From contig CAZTII010000005.1 in assembly GCA_964613305.1 (NCBI GenBank), positions 1 through 52,308 on the forward strand: DNA of 52,308 nt, read 5' to 3'. Made by a program: the position numbers and the translations under genes. Below, piece by piece: positions 34,834 to 41,617 of this stretch (within the stretch, counting starts at the first letter, position 1; every line of letters starts with the position of its first letter). The notes below the pieces were generated by a model, which was not told the origin of the DNA, did no database searches, and saw only the letters and a list, made by a program, of their open reading frames with translations. This DNA comes from CAZTII01 sp964613305 (GTDB lineage Bacteria > Bacillota_I > Bacilli_A > Erysipelotrichales > Erysipelotrichaceae).

Positions 34834-35295
34834 TTATATAAACTTGTTTAATGGAATTGGTTCATCTTGAGGTAATAGTTGAAGTGAAAATTCGATGGTT
34901 TCACTTAGTTCTTTAAACAATTCAATTTGCTCATCAGAAACATGAACAAATGTGGTTAATTCTTTGGTGTTATCTTTACGTCCCATATGGCCAATTGTTA
35001 CTTTATTAATTGGTAAATCAACTTCTTTTAAACGATGTAATGTATTAACACCTTTAATAATGATAAACCAATCGTTATTGTTTTCTTCTTTTAATCGTTT
35101 GATGGCACTAGAAACAGAGATGATTAAACATCGAATGTTGCTTGGGCAAGAAAGCTTTAGCGAATAACTTTGTACATCATCTTGTGCTGCACTATCATCA
35201 ATAACCATGATTTTTGTGACATTTAATGCTTTTGTCCAAACTGTTGCTACTTGTGCATGGACAAGTCGATCATCAATTCTAATTTCCAATCCCAT
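34834..35295 (-). CDS. Orphan PTS IIB protein, mannose/sorbose family
   Basis: A 153-residue EIIB of the mannose-fructose-sorbose family, which carries phosphate on a histidine and passes it to a sugar held in the IIC/IID pair. The N-terminal motif is RIDDRLVHAQVATVW; the His in RLVH (residue 13) is the phosphorylation site. The usual RLVHGQ has become RLVHAQ. The ending SLQLLPQDEPIPL is normal for the family. No IIA, IIC or IID gene is nearby, so it either serves a transporter encoded elsewhere or has a regulatory role. GGCGG lies upstream of the ATG on the minus strand. It has its own terminator and faces the same way as metK. Confidence 0.88.
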   Translation of the reverse strand: MGLEIRIDDRLVHAQVATVWTKALNVTKIMVIDDSAAQDDVQSYSLKLSCPSNIRCLIISVSSAIKRLKEENNNDWFIIIKGVNTLHRLKEVDLPINKVTIGHMGRKDNTKELTTFVHVSDEQIELFKELSETIEFSLQLLPQDEPIPLNKFI

Positions 35296-35341
35296 AATAA
35301 TTACCGCCTTTTATTAATCATAGCGAATACTAGTAACGGTG

Positions 35342-36433
35342 TCAATTGTTCACTTTTAATTTTTTGATTTTTTCATAAGGTAAGTCTTCTTTTCCAAAGT
35401 GGCCATAATTGGTTGTTTGACTATAAAATGGCGTTCTTAAATTTAATTCATGAATCATTGCGTTTACGGAAAAATCAAAGTTGTCATTGATTATTTGTAG
35501 TATTTCTTCTTGGCTATAACTGCTTGTTTGATACGTGTTAACATAGAGTGAAAGTGGTTTTGCCATACCAATAGCGTATGATACTTCAATTAATACTTTT
35601 TTACATATTCCATTGGCAACTAAGTTTTTAGCGACGTATCGCGCGTAATAAGCACCACTTCGATCTACTTTGGATGGGTCTTTTGAGCTAAAACAACCAC
35701 CACCAATAGGTGCATATCCACCATAAGAGTCAACGACGATTTTACGACCGGTAGTACCACTATCACCAAAACTGCCACCTGTAATAAAAGAACCACTTGG
35801 ATTAATGAGTAATCTAGTGTTTTCATCCATTAGATGACTTGGAATAACAGTATTAATGACCGATGAAATAATGTAGTTGCGTAATTCTTCTTGGGTCAAT
35901 GTTGCGCTGTGTTGACACGAAACAACGATGGTATCAATACGTTTTATCGCATCATTTTCATATTCAACGGTTACTTGAGTTTTTCCATCAGGTTTTAGTT
36001 GATTATTGTTGCGGCGTGCTACTTCTAATTGTTTTGCTAAAGCATGGGCGTAGTAAATAGCTGCCGGCATGTATGTTTCGGTTTCATCGCTTGCGTAGCC
36101 AAACATCATACCTTGATCCCCTGCACCCATATCATCATTTACGGCGTGATTAATTTCAGCGGATTGGCCATTAATCTTCGTGATGCACGTGTACTCTTCG
36201 TCATAGCCAATATTTTTTAAAACATCTAAAGCGATTTGTTGGTAATCGATGATAGCTTTTGTATTTGCTTCCCCGTATAAGAAGATAAGATCATCTTTAA
36301 TGGTTGCTTCAACCGCCATTTTACTGGATGGATCTTGTTTTAGAGCTTCATCTAAAATGTGATCGGCTATAGAATCACAAATTTTGTCGGGGTGACCACT
36401 TGTTACTGATTCGCTGGTAAATAAATAATTCAT
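35342..36433 (-). CDS. metK: S-adenosylmethionine synthetase, divergent form
   Basis: Makes SAM from methionine and ATP. The protein has 363 residues from the ATG at 36433 (GGAGGG upstream on the minus strand), shorter than the usual 380-400. LFTSESVTSGHPDKICDSIAD includes the catalytic His. GAGDQGMMFGYA is the conserved nucleotide loop. Two normally invariant segments are altered: GGSFGDSGTTGRK in place of GGPxGDxGLTGRK, and APIGGGCFSSKDPSKVDRS in place of a HGGGAFSGKDxxKVDRS motif. It ends YGHFGKEDLPYEKIKKL, so it is not truncated. A SAM-I riboswitch precedes it. Upstream in-frame codons lie inside that leader and are rejected. Confidence 0.94.
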   Translation of the reverse strand: MNYLFTSESVTSGHPDKICDSIADHILDEALKQDPSSKMAVEATIKDDLIFLYGEANTKAIIDYQQIALDVLKNIGYDEEYTCITKINGQSAEINHAVNDDMGAGDQGMMFGYASDETETYMPAAIYYAHALAKQLEVARRNNNQLKPDGKTQVTVEYENDAIKRIDTIVVSCQHSATLTQEELRNYIISSVINTVIPSHLMDENTRLLINPSGSFITGGSFGDSGTTGRKIVVDSYGGYAPIGGGCFSSKDPSKVDRSGAYYARYVAKNLVANGICKKVLIEVSYAIGMAKPLSLYVNTYQTSSYSQEEILQIINDNFDFSVNAMIHELNLRTPFYSQTTNYGHFGKEDLPYEKIKKLKVNN

Positions 36434-36452
36434 AAAATTCCCTCCTTTGTCA

Positions 36453-36590
36453 TAAAAAAAGTCCTTAAGAAAGGAACACGTTGTGTGGTATCGTTCATCT
36501 TTCTTATCGGTTAGCGTTACCACCTTACAATAAGCAGGTTGGTATGGTGTCGTCGAGCTAACTCTCTAAACCATTCTTGATAATGACATG
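36453..36590 (-). promoter_or_regulatory. SAM-I (S-box) riboswitch of metK
   Basis: On the minus strand the leader follows the S-box plan: P1 TTATC (36579-36583) with GATAA (36504-36508), then AAGAATGG, a GAG/CTC helix, CGACGA, CAACC and AAGGTGGTAA. The loop GTTAGC (36557-36562) is exactly complementary to GCTAAC (36510-36515), which is the S-box pseudoknot. TAAGAAAG in the 3' side of P1 (36499-36506) is complementary to CTTTCTTA in the terminator (36466-36473), giving an antiterminator. The terminator TCCTT, TCTT, AAGGA is followed by T7. High SAM should therefore stop metK transcription. Confidence 0.9.
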
Positions 36591-36593
36591 TAT

Positions 36594-36622
36594 ATTTAAT
36601 CACTAGTAGCGTCATAAGTCAA
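36594..36622 (-). promoter_or_regulatory. Promoter of metK
   Basis: On the minus strand, TTGACT (36617-36622), 17-base spacer, TTAAAT (36594-36599) with an extended TG. It places initiation just before the S-box P1 helix. Confidence 0.6.
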
Positions 36623-36651
36623 TTGTTTGATGCTATTTAACAAAATACATA

Positions 36652-36679
36652 TTGCAAATTAATACTTCTTTAGTATAAT
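36652..36679 (+). promoter_or_regulatory. Promoter of the regulator-potABCD operon
   Basis: TTGCAA (36652-36657), 16-base spacer, consensus TATAAT (36674-36679). It diverges from the metK promoter. The palindrome at 36708-36724 lies downstream, in the transcribed leader. Confidence 0.65.
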
Positions 36680-36707
36680 AATATTGTTTATTAAAAGAAT
36701 AAATTTA

Positions 36708-36724
36708 GTTTAGCATTACTAAAC
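36708..36724 (+). repeat. Palindrome in the pot operon leader, candidate operator
   Basis: GTTTAG, CATTA, CTAAAC is a perfect 6-base inverted repeat with a 5-base centre. It lies between the promoter and the ribosome-binding site AAAGGAGGG of an XRE-type regulator, a common place for autorepression. The arm is partly repeated directly as TTTAGTTTAG. Confidence 0.5.
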
Positions 36725-36740
36725 AAAAGGAGGGTAGAAA

Positions 36741-37277
36741 ATGGATATAGGTTATCGTATTAAGCAGCTTAGAACAAAACAAAATTTGACGTTGGAAGAG
36801 CTTGCTAGTCGTTGTGAGCTTACAAAAGGTTTTCTATCACAACTGGAAAGAAATTTAACATCTCCATCAATTGCTACCTTAGAAAATATTCTAGAGGTAT
36901 TAGGGGTGAAAATGGCGGATTTCTTTAAGGACAACAAAGCGGAACAAGTTGTATTTACCGAAAAAGACTATTATGTGGATAAACAAGAAGATAGTACCAT
37001 TCATTGGATTGTACCTAATGCGCAAAAGAATGAAATGGAACCGATTATTTTAGAAATTATGCCTAACGGTCAAAGTAGAGTAATTATGCCTCATGTTGGT
37101 GAAGAGTTTGGTTATGTTCTAAGTGGTAAAATACAATTGGTTATTAATGATCAAGAAGGTCTTAGTGTTAAAAAAGGGGAAACGTTTTATATATTAGGGA
37201 ATGAACAACATTATTTACGAAATGATAGTAATCAAATAGCTCGTGTATTGTGGATTTGTACGCCACCGATTTTCTAG
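36741..37277 (+). CDS. XRE-family regulator with cupin domain (PuuR-like)
   Basis: A 178-residue transcription factor. The N-terminal helix-turn-helix covers residues 1-60 (IKQLRTKQNLTLEELASRCE, then LTKGFLSQLERNLTSPS). The C-terminal cupin covers about residues 95-178 (MPHVGEEFGYVLSGKIQLVI, then GETFYILGNEQHYLRN). This architecture is that of PuuR and related regulators that sense small molecules. It precedes potABCD by 12 bases and is in the same transcript, so it probably controls polyamine uptake and itself. The ligand, most likely a polyamine, is inferred only from context. AAAGGAGGG precedes the ATG. Confidence 0.9.
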   Translation: MDIGYRIKQLRTKQNLTLEELASRCELTKGFLSQLERNLTSPSIATLENILEVLGVKMADFFKDNKAEQVVFTEKDYYVDKQEDSTIHWIVPNAQKNEMEPIILEIMPNGQSRVIMPHVGEEFGYVLSGKIQLVINDQEGLSVKKGETFYILGNEQHYLRNDSNQIARVLWICTPPIF

Positions 37278-37289
37278 AGAGGAAAGAAA

Positions 37290-38861
37290 ATGAAAAAATT
37301 AATTCAGTTTAAGAATATTGTAAAGGCATTTGAGAATCAAATTGTATTAAAGGGTATTAATTTAGATATTTATGAAAATGAGTTTGTTACCTTATTAGGT
37401 CCTTCTGGTTGTGGTAAAACAACATTGTTGCGTATCTTAGGTGGTTTTATTGAACAAACTTCTGGAGAAGTAATTTTTGATGGTGAAGAAATTAGTCAAC
37501 TTCCAGCCCATAAGCGTAATTTAAATACGGTGTTTCAAAAATATGCCTTATTTCCTCATTTAAATGTGTATGATAATATTGCGTTTGGTTTAAAAATAAA
37601 AAAACAATCAAAAGACGTTATCGAACAAAAAGTAAAACGTATGTTGAGTTTAGTTGGTTTGGAAGGGTTTGATAAGCGTGATGTTAATTTACTTTCTGGT
37701 GGTCAACAACAACGTGTAGCGATTGCTAGAGCGTTAGTCAATGAGCCAGAAGTGTTGTTGCTTGATGAACCTTTGGGTGCTTTAGATTTAAAATTGCGTA
37801 AGGAAATGCAACATGAGTTGAAAAAGATTCAGCAAGAAGTTGGTATTACCTTTATTTTTGTAACACACGATCAAGAAGAAGCACTAACGATGAGTGATAA
37901 AATTGTTGTTATGAAAGATGGTGAAATTTGTCAAATTGGCACACCAACTGAAATATACAATGAACCGGCTGATGAGTTTGTTGCTCGTTTTATTGGTGAA
38001 TCAAATATTATTGATGGTGTGATGAAAGAAGATTATTTAGTTAGTTTTGATGATAATGATTATACGTGTGTTGACTTTGGTTTTAAAAAGAATGAAGAAG
38101 TGGATATTGTTATTCGTCCTGAAGATATTGATATTGTAGCTCGTAATAGAGGTGTATTAAATGGTGAAGTAAAATCAGTGTTGTTTAAGGGTGTTCATTA
38201 TGAAATCATCGTAGAAACAGCATCAGGTACTTCTAAAACCGTTACCATGCATGTCTTAGGTAATAAAGATGTTGTTAATAATGAAAAACAAGAAAAGATT
38301 AGTGCGAGTAACTTCTATATGGACGTGGAAGATGTAAAAGAGCTTACCGATGGACAGGTTATTGCTAGAGCAAATGCCCAAGCATGGGATTTTGAAAATG
38401 ATGACTTATCGATTAGTAAAGTGAGTTATGATGTAAAAGAAGAAAAAGGAGTATATCCTTGTACCTTTGAAACAAGTAAAGGAACTAAAATTACCATCAA
38501 TATTACCGTTGTTGAACCAGTTGTCGTGGAAGATGCGAGTAATGAAGAAGCGGTTCAAGCGTTTGACTTTTATAAAACAGTCGATGAAATTAAAGAAAGT
38601 ATTGCCTTAGACACCGATTTAAAACGTTGGGCGAATGCGACAGCGTGGTCACTAGAAGATGAAAGTACAATTGAGATTTATGATGTGAAGTACGATTTTA
38701 GTGATGAAGACATCCAAGAAGGTCAATATAGTATTACGTTTGCTACTAAAGGGCGCGAATTTAAAATTCATACAACGGATTTTAAAGAAGAAGGTAGCAA
38801 AGTTGGTTTAATGTTTGAACCTTGTGATATTCACGTTATGCCTAAGTTAGGTTCTTATTAA
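37290..38861 (+). CDS. potA: Polyamine ABC transporter ATPase PotA with inserted repeat domain
   Basis: ATPase of the spermidine/putrescine importer. Walker A is GPSGCGKT (37-44), signature LLSGGQQQRVAIARAL and Walker B EVLLLDEPLGALD. The TOBE domain starts normally (IVIRPEDIDIVAR, GEVKSVLFKGVHYEI) but is split. About 170 residues (roughly 322-492) intervene before its closing strands (GSKVGLMFEPCDIHVMPK). The insert holds two related units of about 75-80 residues, near 337-409 and 422-499, each with an AxAW element and a GxY...TFxTxxG strand pair. They look like Ig-type surface-protein repeats. The whole protein is 523 residues against about 350-370 usually. The frame is open throughout, so this is not a frameshift. 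Its stop overlaps the potB start by one base. Confidence 0.94.
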   Translation: MKKLIQFKNIVKAFENQIVLKGINLDIYENEFVTLLGPSGCGKTTLLRILGGFIEQTSGEVIFDGEEISQLPAHKRNLNTVFQKYALFPHLNVYDNIAFGLKIKKQSKDVIEQKVKRMLSLVGLEGFDKRDVNLLSGGQQQRVAIARALVNEPEVLLLDEPLGALDLKLRKEMQHELKKIQQEVGITFIFVTHDQEEALTMSDKIVVMKDGEICQIGTPTEIYNEPADEFVARFIGESNIIDGVMKEDYLVSFDDNDYTCVDFGFKKNEEVDIVIRPEDIDIVARNRGVLNGEVKSVLFKGVHYEIIVETASGTSKTVTMHVLGNKDVVNNEKQEKISASNFYMDVEDVKELTDGQVIARANAQAWDFENDDLSISKVSYDVKEEKGVYPCTFETSKGTKITINITVVEPVVVEDASNEEAVQAFDFYKTVDEIKESIALDTDLKRWANATAWSLEDESTIEIYDVKYDFSDEDIQEGQYSITFATKGREFKIHTTDFKEEGSKVGLMFEPCDIHVMPKLGSY

Positions 38862-39643
38862 TGAAAAGTTTTTCTCGTTTTGTTTACCCATATGTCGTAT
38901 GGTCAGCGATTTTTATCATTGCGCCAATGATATTAATTGTTTTATACGCTTTTACTAAAGAAGGTAATGGGGTAATGACACTACAATTTACATTAGATAA
39001 CTTTATTCGTTTTTTTCACGATAAAACATTTCCAAATGTATTGTTTCGTTCATTAAAATTAGCGTTTAATACAACGATTATTTGTATACTTATTGGTTAT
39101 CCTGCTGCTTATTTTATGTCTAAATTAAAAGAAAGTGAAAGAAATATTACATTATTATTAATAACACTGCCAATGTGGATTAATATGTTAGTAAGAACAT
39201 ATGCTTGGCGTGGTATTTTATTAACGGCACCAATGAGCAATGAAGCAAAAGTGTATGTTGGTATGGTGTATAATTTCTTGCCATTTATGATTTTACAAAT
39301 TTACACATCTTTATTAAAAATGGACCCTAGTTTATTGCCGGCAGCTCACGATTTAGGGGCAAACAATACCCAAGCATTCTTACGTGTTACTCTACCTTTA
39401 TCAATTCCTGGTGTTATTTCGGGAATTACGTTAGTTTTCTTACCAGCGGTATCGAGTTTCTTTATTCCTAAGTTATTAGGTGGTGGTGATTACGTGTTAA
39501 TTGGTAATTTAATTGAAAACTATTTTGTTGGTACTGGTGATTGGAATTTTGGTTCAGCTATTTCCATGATTATGGCTTTAATTATAATGCTTTCGATGGT
39601 TGTGACCAAACGTCTTGATTATGAAAATCAGGAGGCAAAATGA
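38861..39643 (+). CDS. potB: Polyamine ABC transporter permease PotB
   Basis: Membrane subunit of the polyamine importer, 260 residues with about six helices. The first is VWSAIFIIAPMILIVLYAF, and PMWINMLVRTYAWRGIL is a strong PotB marker. The coupling-helix motif is AAHDLGANNTQAFLRVTLPL. The ATG shares one base with the potA stop, and potC starts within the potB stop, so the operon is tightly coupled. Confidence 0.94.
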   Translation: MKSFSRFVYPYVVWSAIFIIAPMILIVLYAFTKEGNGVMTLQFTLDNFIRFFHDKTFPNVLFRSLKLAFNTTIICILIGYPAAYFMSKLKESERNITLLLITLPMWINMLVRTYAWRGILLTAPMSNEAKVYVGMVYNFLPFMILQIYTSLLKMDPSLLPAAHDLGANNTQAFLRVTLPLSIPGVISGITLVFLPAVSSFFIPKLLGGGDYVLIGNLIENYFVGTGDWNFGSAISMIMALIIMLSMVVTKRLDYENQEAK

Positions 39644-40443
39644 TGAAAAAGAAAAATATTTTATCGAAGGTGTATATTGGTTTAATTTTATTGTTCTTTT
39701 ATTTGCCAATTATGTATGTTGTTATTTTTTCATTTAATGAATCAAAGAGTTTAACGAAGTTTTCTAATTTTTCACTTGTTTGGTATGAAAAAATGTTTGA
39801 AAATAGAACGATGATGGAATCGATTTATTATACAGTTATTATTGCGATTATTGCGACTGTTGTATCTACCATTGTTGGTACGATTACCGCTATTGGTTTA
39901 AGTAAATCGAAACGTCTATTAAAAGATGCGGTATTGCAAGTAAACAATTTACCGATGTTAAATCCGGATATCGTTACGGCCATCGGATTTATGTTATTTT
40001 TTGCTTCTTTACAAATTAAAACGGGATTTATTACGTTGTTGATTGCTCATATCGCTTTTTGTATCCCGTATGTTATTTTAAGTATTATGCCAAAACTTCG
40101 TCAGCTTGATCCAAATCTGGCAGAAGCGGCCCTTGATTTAGGTTGTTCACCGTGGCAAGCATTAACGAAAGTAATTATTCCCCAAATCACACCAGGTATT
40201 GTATCAGGAGCTCTTATTGCGTTTACGATGTCATTTGATGATTTTATTATTTCGTTTTTTACTACCGGTCCGGGTGTAAACAATATATCGATTTACGTGT
40301 ATACGATGTATAAACGTATAAATCCAAGCATCAATGCATTATCGTCATTAATGGTCGCATTAATTACGGTTGTATTAATTGTTGTGAATGTTATTCCGAT
40401 GATTATCGAAAAAAGAAAGAAGGTAAAAATGAATGAAATTTAA
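39640..40443 (+). CDS. potC: Polyamine ABC transporter permease PotC
   Basis: Second membrane subunit, 267 residues. The N-terminus YIGLILLFFYLPIMYVVIFSF is typical of PotC. The coupling-helix motif is AALDLGCSPWQALTKVIIPQ, followed by TPGIVSGALIAFTMSFDDFI, a PotC hallmark. Two ATG codons, 39640 and 39643, can be read; GGAGG at 39631-39635 serves either. Its 3' end overlaps potD by 11 bases. Confidence 0.94.
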   Translation: MMKKKNILSKVYIGLILLFFYLPIMYVVIFSFNESKSLTKFSNFSLVWYEKMFENRTMMESIYYTVIIAIIATVVSTIVGTITAIGLSKSKRLLKDAVLQVNNLPMLNPDIVTAIGFMLFFASLQIKTGFITLLIAHIAFCIPYVILSIMPKLRQLDPNLAEAALDLGCSPWQALTKVIIPQITPGIVSGALIAFTMSFDDFIISFFTTGPGVNNISIYVYTMYKRINPSINALSSLMVALITVVLIVVNVIPMIIEKRKKVKMNEI

Positions 40444-41503
40444 AAAAGGGTTAGTTGTATTATTATGTATTGCTTTATTTGGCTGTTCATCTGATAAAAA
40501 AGCAGATGTTTCTACTGGTGAAGCGTGTAAAGTGTTAAATGTGTACAATTGGGGCGAATACATCGGTGAAGATGTAATTTCTAATTTTGAAAAAGAATAT
40601 AAAGTGAAAGTGAATTATTCTTTATATGATTCTAATGAAGTAATGTATACGAAACTATTAGGCGGAAATCAATATGATGTTATTATTCCTTCTGATTATG
40701 CAACAGAGAGATTGATTAAAGAAAATTTATTGATGCCAATTGATTGGAGTAAAATTACGAATAAAGGCAATATTTATGAAAAGGTAATGGGAGAACCTAA
40801 TGATCCAGAAAATAAATATTCCGTTCCTTATTTCTGGGGTAGTGTTGGTATTGTTTACAATAAAAACAATGTTGATCCTAAAAAAGTAGAAGAACTTGGT
40901 TATGCGGTATTAAAAGATTCAACATACAAAGATCGCGTCTTTATGTATGATTCAGAGCGTGATAGCTTTATGATTGCTTTAAAAGATCTTGGTTATTCGA
41001 TGAATACGGAAAATGAAAAAGAAATTGAAGAAGCATATCAATGGTTGTTGGAGTTGGATAGAAATGTTAGTCCAGCGTATGTTACTGATGAAGTAATTGA
41101 TGCGATGGCAACAGGAGAAAAAGATTTAGCGGTTGTGTATAGTGGTGATGCAGCGTATATTTTATCGCAAAATAGCGATATGGATTTCTTTATGCCGAGT
41201 AAAGGAACAAATATTTGGGTTGATGCGATGGTTATTCCAGCAAATGCTCCTTGTCCTGATTTAGCGCATCAATACATTAACTATATTTTAACGGATGAAG
41301 CTTCACGTGATAATACATTGACAGTTGGGTATGCAAGTAGCAATAAAACCGTGTTAGAAGAAATGACGACAAAAGGTGGGGAATATGCGGATAACGTTGC
41401 TTATTTACCACGAACTGGCTATGAAAAAGATGAGTATTTCCGTCATAATGAAGCGATGAAGAAAAAGCTTTCTGAGCTTTGGATTAAGGTTAAAAATCAA
41501 TAA
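40433..41503 (+). CDS. potD: Polyamine-binding lipoprotein PotD
   Basis: Extracytoplasmic receptor for spermidine or putrescine, 356 residues. A short signal peptide ends in the lipobox ALFGC (Cys18). The mature start VLNVYNWGEYIGEDVISNFE is the PotD/PotF signature. Other family segments are YDVIIPSDYATERLI, VPYFWGSVGIVYN and WVDAMVIPANAPC. Which polyamine is preferred cannot be told by eye. It overlaps potC by 11 bases. No clear terminator follows; the dpp promoter lies about 55 bases downstream, so some read-through is possible. Confidence 0.95.
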   Translation: MKFKKGLVVLLCIALFGCSSDKKADVSTGEACKVLNVYNWGEYIGEDVISNFEKEYKVKVNYSLYDSNEVMYTKLLGGNQYDVIIPSDYATERLIKENLLMPIDWSKITNKGNIYEKVMGEPNDPENKYSVPYFWGSVGIVYNKNNVDPKKVEELGYAVLKDSTYKDRVFMYDSERDSFMIALKDLGYSMNTENEKEIEEAYQWLLELDRNVSPAYVTDEVIDAMATGEKDLAVVYSGDAAYILSQNSDMDFFMPSKGTNIWVDAMVIPANAPCPDLAHQYINYILTDEASRDNTLTVGYASSNKTVLEEMTTKGGEYADNVAYLPRTGYEKDEYFRHNEAMKKKLSELWIKVKNQ

Positions 41504-41530
41504 AAGCTTAAATGTAAAAAGTTTCATTAA

Positions 41531-41598
41531 AATTTACGATAATTTTCATAAAATGTTTGTGTTGTTTACAAAGTATGATAAAATATAGTACGTAAATT
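41531..41598 (+). promoter_or_regulatory. dpp promoter region flanked by inverted repeats
   Basis: Two overlapping promoter readings are possible: TTGTGT (41557-41562), 16 bases, TAAAAT (41579-41584) with extended TG; or TTGTTT (41562-41567), 16 bases, TATAGT (41584-41589). AATTTACG (41531-41538) and CGTAAATT (41591-41598) are exact inverted repeats that bracket the promoter. They may be operator halves or chance in AT-rich DNA. Confidence 0.45.
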
Positions 41599-41617
41599 AA
41601 CTTTATGGGAGGAAGAA

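Noticed and set aside
36434..36523. Longer metK frame on the minus strand
   Set aside because: It runs through the SAM-I riboswitch and terminator; GGAGGG fits the ATG at 36433.
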